From an uncultured Victivallales bacterium (GTDB lineage: Bacteria; Verrucomicrobiota; Lentisphaeria; Victivallales; UBA1829), in the NCBI GenBank assembly GCA_944390735.1, contig CALXRL010000068.1, positions 1 to 36,952 of the forward strand: a DNA stretch of 36,952 bases, written 5' to 3'. Below the pieces are notes generated by a model. It searched no databases, was not told the DNA's origin, and saw only the letters and a program-made list of their open reading frames with translations. Positions 1-7,947 of this stretch are shown in pieces (positions within the stretch are counted from its first letter, which is position 1; the number at the start of each line of letters is the position of its first letter). The translations under genes were made by a program, and so were the position numbers.

Positions 1-84
1 TACGCGCTGGGAGTGAACATCTTCGGTGTGATCACCACCGCGATTATCGCGGCAATCTACATCTGTCTGCTGCAGCATTCCTGA
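1..84 (+). CDS. C-terminal end of a probable Na+-translocating decarboxylase beta subunit (partial)
   Basis: Only the last 27 codons are inside the window, ending at TGA 82-84. The peptide is a hydrophobic helix whose LGVNIFGVITTAI stretch resembles the end of the membrane-embedded beta subunit (OadB/GcdB/MmdB family), where a GxNxxGVIxTA pattern is usual. That subunit couples decarboxylation of a biotin-bound acid to Na+ export across the inner membrane. The following gene is a small single-span protein of the kind that serves as the gamma subunit of the same pump, which supports the call. The evidence is one short motif plus context, so another polytopic membrane protein remains possible. 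Confidence 0.5.
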   Translation, partial: YALGVNIFGVITTAIIAAIYICLLQHS

Positions 85-97
85 GGAGGTGTTGAAT

Positions 98-352
98 ATG
101 GAACAGGCATGGATCATAATGGGAGAAACCTATCTCCTGACGATTGTCATTTCGCTCTTTGTGGCGTTTCTGATTCACATGATGACTCTGCTCATCCGTC
201 GTTTCGGCACGGCGGCCAAGCCGCTGCCGGTTTCCGCGGAACAGGTCGAAATCTCGGCGCTTCCGGATGATCCGGAGGAGCTTGCCGCGCTCGCCATCGC
301 GATTGCGGCGATGCGGAAGGAAGGAGAAAAATCCCAAAACAATCCGCACTGA
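98..352 (+). CDS. Small single-span membrane protein, probable decarboxylase gamma (OadG-like) subunit
   Basis: This 84-residue protein has one membrane segment (about residues 8-30), a short Pro/Glu-containing linker and a C-terminal EELAALAIAIAAMRKEG helix. OadG-type gamma subunits of Na+ pumping decarboxylases have this layout: an N-terminal membrane anchor and a tail ending in an Ala-rich helix. ATG 98 is chosen over GTG 89 because the ribosome binding site AGGAGGT at 84-90 would overlap the GTG. The site also overlaps the upstream stop codon, so the two genes are probably translated together. In the family, gamma anchors and assembles the alpha and beta subunits. The function here is inferred from architecture and neighbour only. 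Confidence 0.6.
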   Translation: MEQAWIIMGETYLLTIVISLFVAFLIHMMTLLIRRFGTAAKPLPVSAEQVEISALPDDPEELAALAIAIAAMRKEGEKSQNNPH

Positions 353-367
353 TCTTTGAAGATGAAA

Positions 368-405
368 ATCCGGTCGGCTTCCCATTCCTCGGAAGTCGGC
401 CGGAT
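368..405 (+). terminator. Stem-loop after the decarboxylase genes, possible terminator
   Basis: A 15-bp stem (368-382 with 391-405) with two G-U pairs closes an 8-nt loop, starting 16 nt after the stop codon. There is no T-tract behind it, so it may be a Rho-dependent end or an mRNA 3' stabiliser rather than a classical intrinsic terminator. Confidence 0.35.
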
Positions 406-1035
406 GCGTATCATCGGAAGATCCCGCCGGCCGGGGTGGAACCCCCGCCTCCCCTTCCTGAAATCAGCAAGTTCTATTTATTCCCATCTTGGAAATAAAA
501 TCTGTTACACAAATCAACTCGGAATCGTTCCAGACGATTCTGCCGCATCAAGATTGATCCCCGGGTTCCCCAGCTGCTGCCGGAGAAGCCGGTTCTGAAC
601 GCAAATCGTTTCCTGTTCAGACTCTTTTTCCCTTCACAACGGACCTGCCGCCGTATCAGTTCCAGAATCCGGTCGGAAAGCTGTTCTGCCGCGGCGTCAC
701 TCCCGCGTTCCCCACCCCGGATTGACGGCTCCGGATTCTTGCCGCGCGGTGGAAGAAGATTCCTTTCCCCTCTTCGCCCGGCCAGACGGAGAATCTCTGC
801 GGGATCTTCTTTCACCTCTTCTGTTTTGTTCGACGTTTCCATGTTCCGGGAATTCCCATTTTCACATTTCTTCCCGCCGGATTCCTTCCGCAAAGAAATG
901 GAATCTTCCCGCCATGAAAAAGAAGAAGGGCTGCTGCGATTCTTCCCAAGACATCATCAAAAAGAAGATCCGAAATCCAGCCGGCGACCTCCCCCTGAAA
1001 AGAAAATAATTTTCCGGGAAAATGCTTCTTCCCTC
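406..1035. other. Gene-free stretch upstream of the first regulator
   Basis: About 630 bases without a convincing gene. Open frames exist on both strands (for example 474-893 on the minus strand and the 5' extension of the regulator frame from 739), but they lack ribosome binding sites and recognisable domains. Base composition falls sharply toward AT near 1000, at the promoter of the next gene. No tRNA, repeat array or mobile element is visible. Confidence 0.5.
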
Positions 1036-1064
1036 TTGACAAAACAATCCGATTCTGATATAAT
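1036..1064 (+). promoter_or_regulatory. Consensus sigma-70 promoter of the first regulator
   Basis: A perfect TTGACA (1036-1041) and a perfect TATAAT (1059-1064) are separated by exactly 17 bp, so the start of transcription should fall near 1071. It lies directly upstream of the GntR/LacI-type regulator and probably drives the regulator together with the overlapping hydrolase gene. Confidence 0.85.
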
Positions 1065-1066
1065 AA

Positions 1067-1084
1067 TATATAGAAAACTATATA
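1067..1084. promoter_or_regulatory. Inverted repeat over the transcription start, candidate operator
   Basis: TATATAG (1067-1073) and CTATATA (1078-1084) form a perfect 7-bp inverted repeat with a 4-bp spacer. It sits just downstream of the -10 box, across the predicted start site. An operator there would block initiation, which fits autoregulation by the adjacent winged-helix regulator. This is inference from position and symmetry. Confidence 0.45.
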
Positions 1085-1110
1085 AAATAGCAAAAAAAAT
1101 TCAGATTTAT

Positions 1111-2184
1111 ATGGAAAAGAATCGACAAAAACTGGCTGCGGAAATTCTGCGTCAGAGAATTCAATCCGGGCAATACCGGTACAGTGGTCTTCCCGGAGCG
1201 CCAATGCTGGCAAAAGAGCTCGGCATCAGCTATGTGAGCATGCGCGAAGCCATGCAGCTTCTGAAAAAAAGCGGGGATGTCATACAGCTGGAGAACGGTC
1301 GTCTGATTCCCGCTGGAGACACAACACCCTGCCGTCTGCATGTTCTCTACGTGCACTGGGCGCAGACCCTGCGGTCGAACTGCTGGCTGAACTGGATCCG
1401 GGAAGCATGTCTGCACTACTCCTGTGAACTGCGGGAAGTGCTCTATCTCAATACAAACGATCCAGCCATCTATACGGCCTGCGACGAAAATTTTGATCTG
1501 ATGTTTCTGGATCTGGACCCTCCTTATCTGCTTCTTCAGAAACTCAAAAGGCACAAGGAGAAGGTTGTCACAATGTTTCACAATCATACCCGTCTCGGAT
1601 TCCGCTACCTGAACGGGATCGAGGAAAGTGCCATTGAAAAACTGATCCGTTATGCCAGCAGACGCGGCTGCCGGACCATTGACTATCTCTGCTGTCCGAA
1701 TCCCACCAGTCAGGAGAAATCTTTCCGGGAAATCGTCTGGGAAAAAAGCCTCAGGAAATTGAAGCTCCGGGGAAAGTCTCTGAAAAGGATCTATCAGGAA
1801 AACGAAGTTCCCCATATTGCGGCCTATCAATTTCTCCGTGACGTTCTGGAGCGGGATCCGGTCCTGCCGGATGCCTATTTCTGCAATACCGTGGACGAGG
1901 CGCGCGGAGCACTCCGCGTTCTCGCCGACCGGGGAATCCAAGTTCCGGATGAGGTCTCCATTCTCGCCTTCGGCCAGCCGGAACAGGCCTGCTACAACAC
2001 TCCGAGAATCACGGGAATCCGGCGGCCCGATATGACGCCGGTCTTCCATGAACTCTTTGAACATTATCTGGGAATCGCACCCTCGCCGGACCGGATGGTT
2101 TACAACATCGAAGCCGCTCATCTGAGCGAGGATGAACTGATCTTCGCGGGAGAAACCTGCAGAAAGGGGAAAAAACATGATTAA
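1111..2184 (+). CDS. GntR-type HTH / LacI-type sensor hybrid transcription regulator
   Basis: A 357-residue cytoplasmic regulator. Residues 1-70 form a GntR-like winged helix-turn-helix, including AKELGISYVSMREAMQLLKK. The rest resembles the periplasmic-binding-protein fold that senses ligands in LacI-family repressors, with a late VLADRGIQVPDEVSILAFG segment typical of that fold. The frame is open back to 739, but ATG 1111 is the first start after the consensus promoter and gives a proper N-terminus for the HTH. No clear Shine-Dalgarno sequence precedes it. It overlaps the hydrolase gene by 8 bp, so the pair is co-transcribed and it probably controls that gene in response to a sugar or oligosaccharide. 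The actual ligand cannot be read from the sequence. Confidence 0.85.
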   Translation: MEKNRQKLAAEILRQRIQSGQYRYSGLPGAPMLAKELGISYVSMREAMQLLKKSGDVIQLENGRLIPAGDTTPCRLHVLYVHWAQTLRSNCWLNWIREACLHYSCELREVLYLNTNDPAIYTACDENFDLMFLDLDPPYLLLQKLKRHKEKVVTMFHNHTRLGFRYLNGIEESAIEKLIRYASRRGCRTIDYLCCPNPTSQEKSFREIVWEKSLRKLKLRGKSLKRIYQENEVPHIAAYQFLRDVLERDPVLPDAYFCNTVDEARGALRVLADRGIQVPDEVSILAFGQPEQACYNTPRITGIRRPDMTPVFHELFEHYLGIAPSPDRMVYNIEAAHLSEDELIFAGETCRKGKKHD

Positions 2185-5100
2185 AACAGCAACGGGCGCC
2201 GGACTGCTTCTGCTGGGAAGCATCTTGAGCGCCGGTTACCTCGACGAACAGCTCGTCGCGGCGTGGACCTTCAACGGAGACAATGAAACAAGCGCTCTGA
2301 CCGACATCTCGGGCCGCTATCCCCTGAAAAAGACCTTTCCTGGCGGAGACCGTCTTTTTGAAGTGACAAAAGAGGGAACCGTCCGTCTGGGCGGAGGCGC
2401 CCTGCTCTCGACCGGGAAACTCGCGGAAGACCCCGCTCTGAAGAAACTGCTTGCAAAAGGGATGACTCTCTGGATGAGAGCCCGCTTCTTTGAACCGAAA
2501 AACATGTCCGGCTTCGTCTATCAGGCGTTTCTGAACGCCGACGCGCCCGCGGACTGGAAACAGATTTCCGCCGGCCTGTATTACGTTCCCGTCAACGGAG
2601 CATGTTTCTACGGCACGACGGCGGACGGAAAGAAAAGTGAATTCGGCGCCGGCGCCAGATGTCTTCGGAATCAGACGCAATTCAACGAAATTGCATTCAC
2701 ATTCGACGGTGCCACGGGTCACCAGAGTCTCTATCTGAACGGCGAATTCAAAACCAAACGGGCCTGGGCGCCGGAAGGCCTTGCCGACTTCCGGCAATTC
2801 CTGCTCGGCCGCGTCCGGAAAGCCGGAGGAATCCGCATTGAAATCGACGAGGTCCGGCTTTATAAGACCGCATTAAGCGATTCCGATCTGCGTGGCTTGA
2901 AACCCGTGAAAAAAGGCGAGAAAAAACAAGCCGAAACCATGATGGGCACCTTCCTGGTGGAACCGTTCAACGACCTCGGCGGCTGGCGCGGTCTGCAGGG
3001 TCCCGGAACCACGAGGGGACGGGCGTTCGGAACGGGTCTTACGCTCGCCGGAGAGCGGCATCCGGACCGGCCCGACGGATTCGCCGGGCGTGCCGATTTC
3101 GATTTTGACGGATTCTATCGCAAGGGAGGTCATCTTGAATACCGGAGATTCCGTCCGTTCAACGCCGGCGCGGTCAAGGTGCATTCTGTGGAATTCGACG
3201 TCAACACCCGCAACATTCCCTGCCGCATCGGCTTCCGTCTTCAGGATGCCCGCGGCAAGAAAGTCATTCTTCCGCCCCGCGACGTGGGGGCGTCCGGAGA
3301 GTGGCGCCACATCTCCTATCCACTGAACGCGGAGACGGTCAAGGAGTATGAATCCATTGTCTTTCCCTGTCGTCTTCAGGGGATTTTTCTGGAGGCTCCG
3401 AAGGGCAGAAACCATATCTATCTGGATGATATCGCTCTGAAGGGCGAATTCAGTTCGGCTATGGCGCTCCGGATTCTTCCCGAGCTGGATGCGACGGCGC
3501 GGGAACCGGGGAAACCGTTCCATCTTTCCTATCGTCTCAGCCACGCGGGCGAAACCGCGCGGAAAGGAACTCTTTCCCTTCAGCTGATGAATTCCGATTT
3601 TCAGGAAGTCTTCCGCACATCGCAGAGCCTTGTTCTGCCGCCGAACGGACGGCCTGTCGTCACGTTCAAGCTGCCGGGACAGCCGATCGGGAGTTATCAT
3701 GCCAATCTCCTCTGGACGGGGGAAGACGGATCGAAGGAACCCTATCTGGACTGGATCGCCGTCTTCCGTCCGAACGGGAAACGGATCAACCGCACCGGGA
3801 TGCAGTTCGGTGTGATGGGCGCCGGAACCGGATACGGGCGCGGCGCGGGACGGCTCCACAGTCAGTGGCTCCGCGAACTGGGAATCGACATCATGCGGGA
3901 AACCGTGACCGGCGATCGCATCGAACAGGGCGACGGAATCGAAAACTACGCCGACATGGGCCGGCCCATTCAGACTCTTCAGGATGCCGGAGTGGACATC
4001 TGCTTCTCCTACATGTTCGGCGTTCCGGAATATGTGCGGGGGAAAGGCACTTCCACCAAATACGTCGGAGGCAACGGGGAGGCCTTCCGGACGCATATCC
4101 GCCGAGTTCTGACGTTTCTCTCCCGGTATCCCGCCGTCAAATACTTTGAATGGTGGAACGAGGCGGACGGGAAAACCTTCGACGACTCCATGAAACATTA
4201 TGTGCAGACCCTCCACATCCTCCGCGAGGAACGCGACCGCATCATGCCGAAGCTGAAAATCCTCAACAGCGGAGTCACCACGGCAGACCGGGAGGGACGG
4301 CGCGAAAACACGCTGGAAATGATCTCCGGAGGCAGACAGGACATCGACGTCGCCTGCTTTCACTCCCACGGACTGCTGGACGCCTACAAGACAAGTCAGG
4401 CCTTCATGTGCGATGTTCTGAACAAGGTGTACGGGAATCCCGATTTTCCCGTCTGCAACACCGAATCCGGAGAACGCGGAGGATATACGGCGGAAAGCAT
4501 TCTCGCCCATGCCCCGCAGATGATCCGGAAAATCGTCTATGCGAAGACCTTCAACACCCGTTTTTTCATTTTCTTCATTCTGCGAGACTACTGGGATCTG
4601 GATCCCGGTGCGGATGATTCGTTCGGGATGTTCACGGCGGACAACCGTCCCAAACCGATGGTTCCCGCGTACAACGAACTGATCCGTCAGCTGGCCGATA
4701 CCGAGCGGGGCGAGGAGATCCGGCTTCATCCTTCCCTGACAGCCTACCGCTTCCGGAAATGCTTTGAAAACCGGGATGTCATCGCTCTCTGGCCGACCGT
4801 CGGAGGACAGCGAATCCCTCTTGTGCTCGAAGGATCCGGCAGCGCGGTTTTCACCGACATGTACGGACAATCGGAAACGGTCAATGCGGAAAACGGAATG
4901 CTCTTCCGGATTCTTCCGGGACAGCCGTCCTATCTTTCCTTTCCGCGCGGGGCATTCCGTCCGGGCAAGTCCCCGGTCGAGTTTCTGGAACTTCCGGCGG
5001 GGGTTCCGAAGGAAAAAACGGTTCTGAAATTCCGTCTCAACGCCCCCGCGGACGAGGATGCGGTGTTCCATCTGGATGCGGGATCCGGGAAGCTCCGCCT

Positions 5101-5839
5101 TCCGGTGTCGTCGGGGAAAAGCGCCCGGGCGGAGATTGCCGCCCTCGTTCCGCCGGCCGGAAACAATTCGGACACGGCGGGAATCCCCCTCCGAGTCCGA
5201 ATGGAAAAAAAGAGCGGCGTTCTCGCCTTTGATTTCCCGGTTGCCATCCGACTCTGCACGCCGGTCCCCATCGAAGGAAAACAGAAGGCGCTTCCCCTGA
5301 AACTCAATCAGAAAGTCCATGTGGCGGATTTCCGCTACGATCCCCACATTCCCGCATGGAAAGGAGCTCAGGATCTCAGTGTCTGCGTGCAGGTCTCCCG
5401 GAATGCAACGGAACTGCTGATCGCGGCGGATGTCACAGACGACAGACACTGCGTCTCGAAAACCCCGGAATTCACCTGGAAGGATGACAGCATTCAGTTC
5501 GGCATCAGCGGCTCGGACGGTTCCCATTTTGAATTCACCATGGCGGGGTCCGGGAAAGGTCCCGCGATGGTCTGGTGCCACATTGCGCCGGAACCGAAAT
5601 GGATCGGCGAATGGAAACAGTTCCCGGCATCGGTTACCCGGAGGAACGGTGTAACGGAATATCGGATCCGCATTCCCCTCTCCGTCCTCCGGATTCAAAA
5701 TCACCTGAACGCAACGTTCCGCATGAATTTTCTGGTCAACGAAAACGACGGACAGGGACGAGTCCGATTCCTGGAATGGGCGGACGGAATCGGCCGCGGT
5801 AAAAATGTCGACGGGTTCAACTGGATGATTCTGAAATAA
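2177..5839 (+). CDS. Secreted modular glycoside hydrolase, clan GH-A type, with LamG-like and CBM9-like modules
   Basis: A 1220-residue protein with an N-terminal signal peptide (about residues 1-19). Modules in order: a LamG/concanavalin-like domain (about 28-232, with an LYLNGE strand and IDEVRLY end), a second beta-sandwich resembling a carbohydrate-binding module (about 265-425), an Ig-like linker, a probable TIM-barrel catalytic domain (about 541-880), and a C-terminal CBM9/DOMON-like domain (about 1045-1220, with TDDRH and WKDDSIQF motifs). In the barrel, WWNE places a likely acid/base at Glu662 and CNTESGERGG a likely nucleophile at Glu763. The 101-residue gap suits retaining clan GH-A enzymes such as GH39-like ones. 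Start ATG 2177 lies inside the end of the regulator gene, after an AAGGGG-type binding site. The substrate is unknown; a plant or algal polysaccharide is likely. Confidence 0.75.
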   Translation: MIKTATGAGLLLLGSILSAGYLDEQLVAAWTFNGDNETSALTDISGRYPLKKTFPGGDRLFEVTKEGTVRLGGGALLSTGKLAEDPALKKLLAKGMTLWMRARFFEPKNMSGFVYQAFLNADAPADWKQISAGLYYVPVNGACFYGTTADGKKSEFGAGARCLRNQTQFNEIAFTFDGATGHQSLYLNGEFKTKRAWAPEGLADFRQFLLGRVRKAGGIRIEIDEVRLYKTALSDSDLRGLKPVKKGEKKQAETMMGTFLVEPFNDLGGWRGLQGPGTTRGRAFGTGLTLAGERHPDRPDGFAGRADFDFDGFYRKGGHLEYRRFRPFNAGAVKVHSVEFDVNTRNIPCRIGFRLQDARGKKVILPPRDVGASGEWRHISYPLNAETVKEYESIVFPCRLQGIFLEAPKGRNHIYLDDIALKGEFSSAMALRILPELDATAREPGKPFHLSYRLSHAGETARKGTLSLQLMNSDFQEVFRTSQSLVLPPNGRPVVTFKLPGQPIGSYHANLLWTGEDGSKEPYLDWIAVFRPNGKRINRTGMQFGVMGAGTGYGRGAGRLHSQWLRELGIDIMRETVTGDRIEQGDGIENYADMGRPIQTLQDAGVDICFSYMFGVPEYVRGKGTSTKYVGGNGEAFRTHIRRVLTFLSRYPAVKYFEWWNEADGKTFDDSMKHYVQTLHILREERDRIMPKLKILNSGVTTADREGRRENTLEMISGGRQDIDVACFHSHGLLDAYKTSQAFMCDVLNKVYGNPDFPVCNTESGERGGYTAESILAHAPQMIRKIVYAKTFNTRFFIFFILRDYWDLDPGADDSFGMFTADNRPKPMVPAYNELIRQLADTERGEEIRLHPSLTAYRFRKCFENRDVIALWPTVGGQRIPLVLEGSGSAVFTDMYGQSETVNAENGMLFRILPGQPSYLSFPRGAFRPGKSPVEFLELPAGVPKEKTVLKFRLNAPADEDAVFHLDAGSGKLRLPVSSGKSARAEIAALVPPAGNNSDTAGIPLRVRMEKKSGVLAFDFPVAIRLCTPVPIEGKQKALPLKLNQKVHVADFRYDPHIPAWKGAQDLSVCVQVSRNATELLIAADVTDDRHCVSKTPEFTWKDDSIQFGISGSDGSHFEFTMAGSGKGPAMVWCHIAPEPKWIGEWKQFPASVTRRNGVTEYRIRIPLSVLRIQNHLNATFRMNFLVNENDGQGRVRFLEWADGIGRGKNVDGFNWMILK

Positions 5840-5843
5840 GATC

Positions 5844-5850
5844 AAGGAGG
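5844..5850 (+). promoter_or_regulatory. Strong ribosome binding site that sets the pseudopilin start
   Basis: AAGGAGG lies 7 nt before ATG 5858 and only 1 nt before TTG 5852, so ATG 5858 is the start. The surrounding ATCAAGGAGG also occurs before the second pseudopilin at 32982-32991. Confidence 0.75.
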
Positions 5851-5857
5851 CTTGCGC

Positions 5858-6556
5858 ATGAAAAGAACGAGTTTTACTCTGGTGGAACTTCTGGTCACCA
5901 TTGCCATCATAGCGATCCTTGCCGCGCTGCTTCTCCCCGCGTTGAACAAAGCGCGGGGGAAAGCGCGTTCCGTGCAATGCAAAAGCAATCTGCGGCAGCT
6001 CGGACTCTGGTTTTCCAACTATGCCGACGACCACAATGACTTTTTCATGGCCAGCACCATGATGTCGAAAAACCAGGACGGCAGCTGGTCCGTCCGGCCA
6101 TGGGCCCACCTATTCCGCCAGCTCTCCTATATGAAAGACACGCCGTCGCAGCGGAACGTTCTTCTCTGCCAGTCGTATCCCCCCTACTTTTTCGACACGA
6201 CCACCTATACGCACAATCAGCAGACCTACGGAATCCCCAACGGCAATTCCATCGACTACGGCGATCCCGCCCCCCTCTCCGGCTGCTACGCCTGCCGGAA
6301 ACGCTCCAAAATGACCCGCCGGGACATCCTCGCCGCCGACTCCACCCGCTTCGCCGGCGGCAGCGATTATTCCCAGGCAAACGAGATTTCCCAGGGAGGA
6401 ACCACTGCCGCGGCCTCTTCCAAAGTCATTCATCTGCGGCATGACGATTTCCGTTATGCGAATGCCTCCTATGCCGACCTCTCCGTCCAGCCGGTTTCCG
6501 AGGGGAAAATCCTGAAAGACGGCATCTATCCGTACAGTTTCCGAATGAATCCGTAA
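5858..6556 (+). CDS. Prepilin-type (type II pseudopilin-like) secreted protein
   Basis: A 232-residue protein starting with a short basic leader and [17 protein letters not shown], the N-terminal methylation/cleavage helix of type IV pilins and type II secretion pseudopilins. It continues with [20 protein letters not shown], as in the DUF1559-like family that is greatly expanded in Lentisphaerae and Planctomycetes. The residue before the Phe is Ser rather than the usual Gly, so processing may be atypical. The C-terminal H-X9-DG motif common in the family is altered: a His is followed 12 residues later by Asp-Leu. It follows the hydrolase by 18 nt and is probably in its operon. Family membership is clear; the function of these proteins is not established. 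Confidence 0.85.
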   Translation: MKRTSFTLVELLVTIAIIAILAALLLPALNKARGKARSVQCKSNLRQLGLWFSNYADDHNDFFMASTMMSKNQDGSWSVRPWAHLFRQLSYMKDTPSQRNVLLCQSYPPYFFDTTTYTHNQQTYGIPNGNSIDYGDPAPLSGCYACRKRSKMTRRDILAADSTRFAGGSDYSQANEISQGGTTAAASSKVIHLRHDDFRYANASYADLSVQPVSEGKILKDGIYPYSFRMNP

Positions 6557-7104
6557 CTTCTTCTGAAGAAAACACTTCCAGAAACGGAAATGGAACAGGA
6601 AAACGGATTTTCAGAATTCCCTTTCCGGAACGATATCCCCCCTCCCCTCCGGCTTTTTCGGAGGACGGAGCAAACAATAAAAATATCCAGCAAAAGGCAT
6701 CATCCGCCGCTCTGAAATTATTGCCGGATTCCTTCTGTTCATGAGACGGGATTTGCGGAACAATGCCGCGCCGATTCCGCTGGAACATCCCCCGAAGAAG
6801 TCAGACGGATCTTCCGGAGCAAAAGTCCGGCAAGGGGACCATGACCATTTTACTGCCGGAATGACCGTCTGCAACAGTCAAGAGAAACATTCCTACGACC
6901 TTCAAGGAATGGCAACAGGACACGCGGGAATTCCACAAAGCCTCTCTTCCGCAGCGCCGATGAAGGGAGTCGGAATCCGCATCATTTTCTGGAAGAATCC
7001 GGAATGTCCGTTTCCACCATATTTAAGAAAAAGCGGTACGAATATCAAACGTTTTCTGCGAACAGAGATCCGCACCGGAATCCCCCTCTCAATAAAAAAC
7101 TGAA
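6557..7104. other. Gene-free stretch between first cassette and pilus operon
   Basis: About 550 bases without a supported gene. A 120-residue frame at 6741-7103 has no binding site or domain. A perfect 6-bp stem with a T-rich 7-nt loop lies at 6646-6664 and a short TTCTTC/GAAGAA palindrome at 6558-6570, directly behind the pseudopilin stop. Neither has a following T-tract, so no clear terminator can be assigned. Confidence 0.4.
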
Positions 7105-7116
7105 AAAATTTCTGCG

Positions 7117-7174
7117 TTGATGAAAGAAATCAATTTTTCCCTGCCATAAGTATGTAATAGATAAAATCAATTGA
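7117..7174. promoter_or_regulatory. AT-rich leader of the pilus operon with TTGAT/ATCAA half-sites
   Basis: TTGAT (7117-7121) and ATCAA (7129-7133) form an inverted repeat around 7 bases. A second symmetric element, TCAATTGA, lies at 7167-7174, just before the cpaB start. TA-rich candidates for a -10 box occur around 7151-7167, but no convincing -35 partner at 16-18 bp is seen. This is the only AT-rich leader before the 24-kb operon, so its promoter is probably here. Confidence 0.3.
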
Positions 7175-7184
7175 GGGAATCAGC

Positions 7185-7937
7185 ATGAAAAATTTAGTTC
7201 CGCTGATCACGGCAGTATTGCTTGGTCTTGCCGCAGTGTTTGCCGTCAGCAAAACGATGAAAAAACAGGTTGTTCCGCAGGAAAAGATGCGTCAGGTTCT
7301 GATCGTATCCTCTCCGATCGCCAGAGGAGAACAACTACTGGAAAACAAGATCGCGGTAAAAAGTATTCCGGAAAGCGTCGCGCCGAAAAACTGCATTGAC
7401 GCCACCAATCAGTCGTTTGTGCTGAATCAGCGGGCAAAACGTCCGATTTCCAAAGGAGATTATCTTTTTTATATGGACCTTGAACTGGATCAGAGCAAAA
7501 GCAAATCCCTGGGAGACGGACAATGGGGAGTTCCTGTCACATTTGCCGATCCGGTGCTTCTGCGAATGCTTCAGCCGGGAGACGACATCGCGATTGTAGG
7601 AACCTTTTCCTATCAGGAGCAGCTTCGTACAGGGAAAAATGCGGACGCCGCAACAAAAATGGTCAGGAAAAATGTCACCGCGGTACTCTATCCCCGGGTA
7701 AGCATTCTGGAAATCAACGGCTCCACGGTTCTGCTTTCCATGCCTCCGCGCCAGGCGGTCGCCCTGACGGCAATCCAGAGGAAAGCCGCCCTCTACCCCC
7801 TGCTCCGCAAGAAAAACGATGAATACGCCTTGAACCGGAAAGACGGAGGAAAATTTGAGGATTCCGCCCTGACCGAGATGCTCAAGGAGCTGCAGAAAGA
7901 AACGATCACCATTCCCCTTTCGGTTTCCGAAAAATAA
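7185..7937 (+). CDS. cpaB: Tad/Flp pilus assembly protein CpaB (RcpC)
   Basis: A 250-residue protein with one N-terminal membrane segment (about residues 5-23). A SAF-type domain follows (about 38-105: VLIVSSPIARGEQLL, then RAKRPISKGDYLF), and a second beta-rich region contains LLRMLQPGDDIAIVGTF and ILEINGSTVLLSMPP. CpaB sits in the periplasm and helps assemble or gate the outer-membrane secretin of Tad pili. The order cpaB then secretin is standard for Tad loci. A GAGGG binding site lies 7 nt before the ATG. It is the first gene of the operon. The C-terminal 40 residues are family-variable. Confidence 0.88.
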   Translation: MKNLVPLITAVLLGLAAVFAVSKTMKKQVVPQEKMRQVLIVSSPIARGEQLLENKIAVKSIPESVAPKNCIDATNQSFVLNQRAKRPISKGDYLFYMDLELDQSKSKSLGDGQWGVPVTFADPVLLRMLQPGDDIAIVGTFSYQEQLRTGKNADAATKMVRKNVTAVLYPRVSILEINGSTVLLSMPPRQAVALTAIQRKAALYPLLRKKNDEYALNRKDGGKFEDSALTEMLKELQKETITIPLSVSEK

Positions 7938-7947
7938 GGATCAAAAA

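Noticed and set aside
474..893. A 139-residue minus-strand frame in the gap before the first regulator
   Set aside because: TTG start without a binding site and no recognisable motif. It lies in a non-coding stretch that also has open + frames, so openness alone is not evidence.
739..1110. N-terminal extension of the first regulator back to 739
   Set aside because: It would run through the consensus promoter and the inverted repeat, and the extra 124 residues are low-complexity. The winged-helix domain begins properly at ATG 1111.
2873..6109. A 1078-residue open frame on the minus strand
   Set aside because: It lies wholly across the hydrolase and pseudopilin genes, is Arg/Gly/Phe-rich in the way shadow frames are here, and has no recognisable domain. 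The + strand genes have signal peptides, catalytic motifs and binding sites.
6741..7103. A 120-residue + frame before cpaB
   Set aside because: No binding site, no hydrophobic or domain pattern, and mixed composition. Treated as intergenic.
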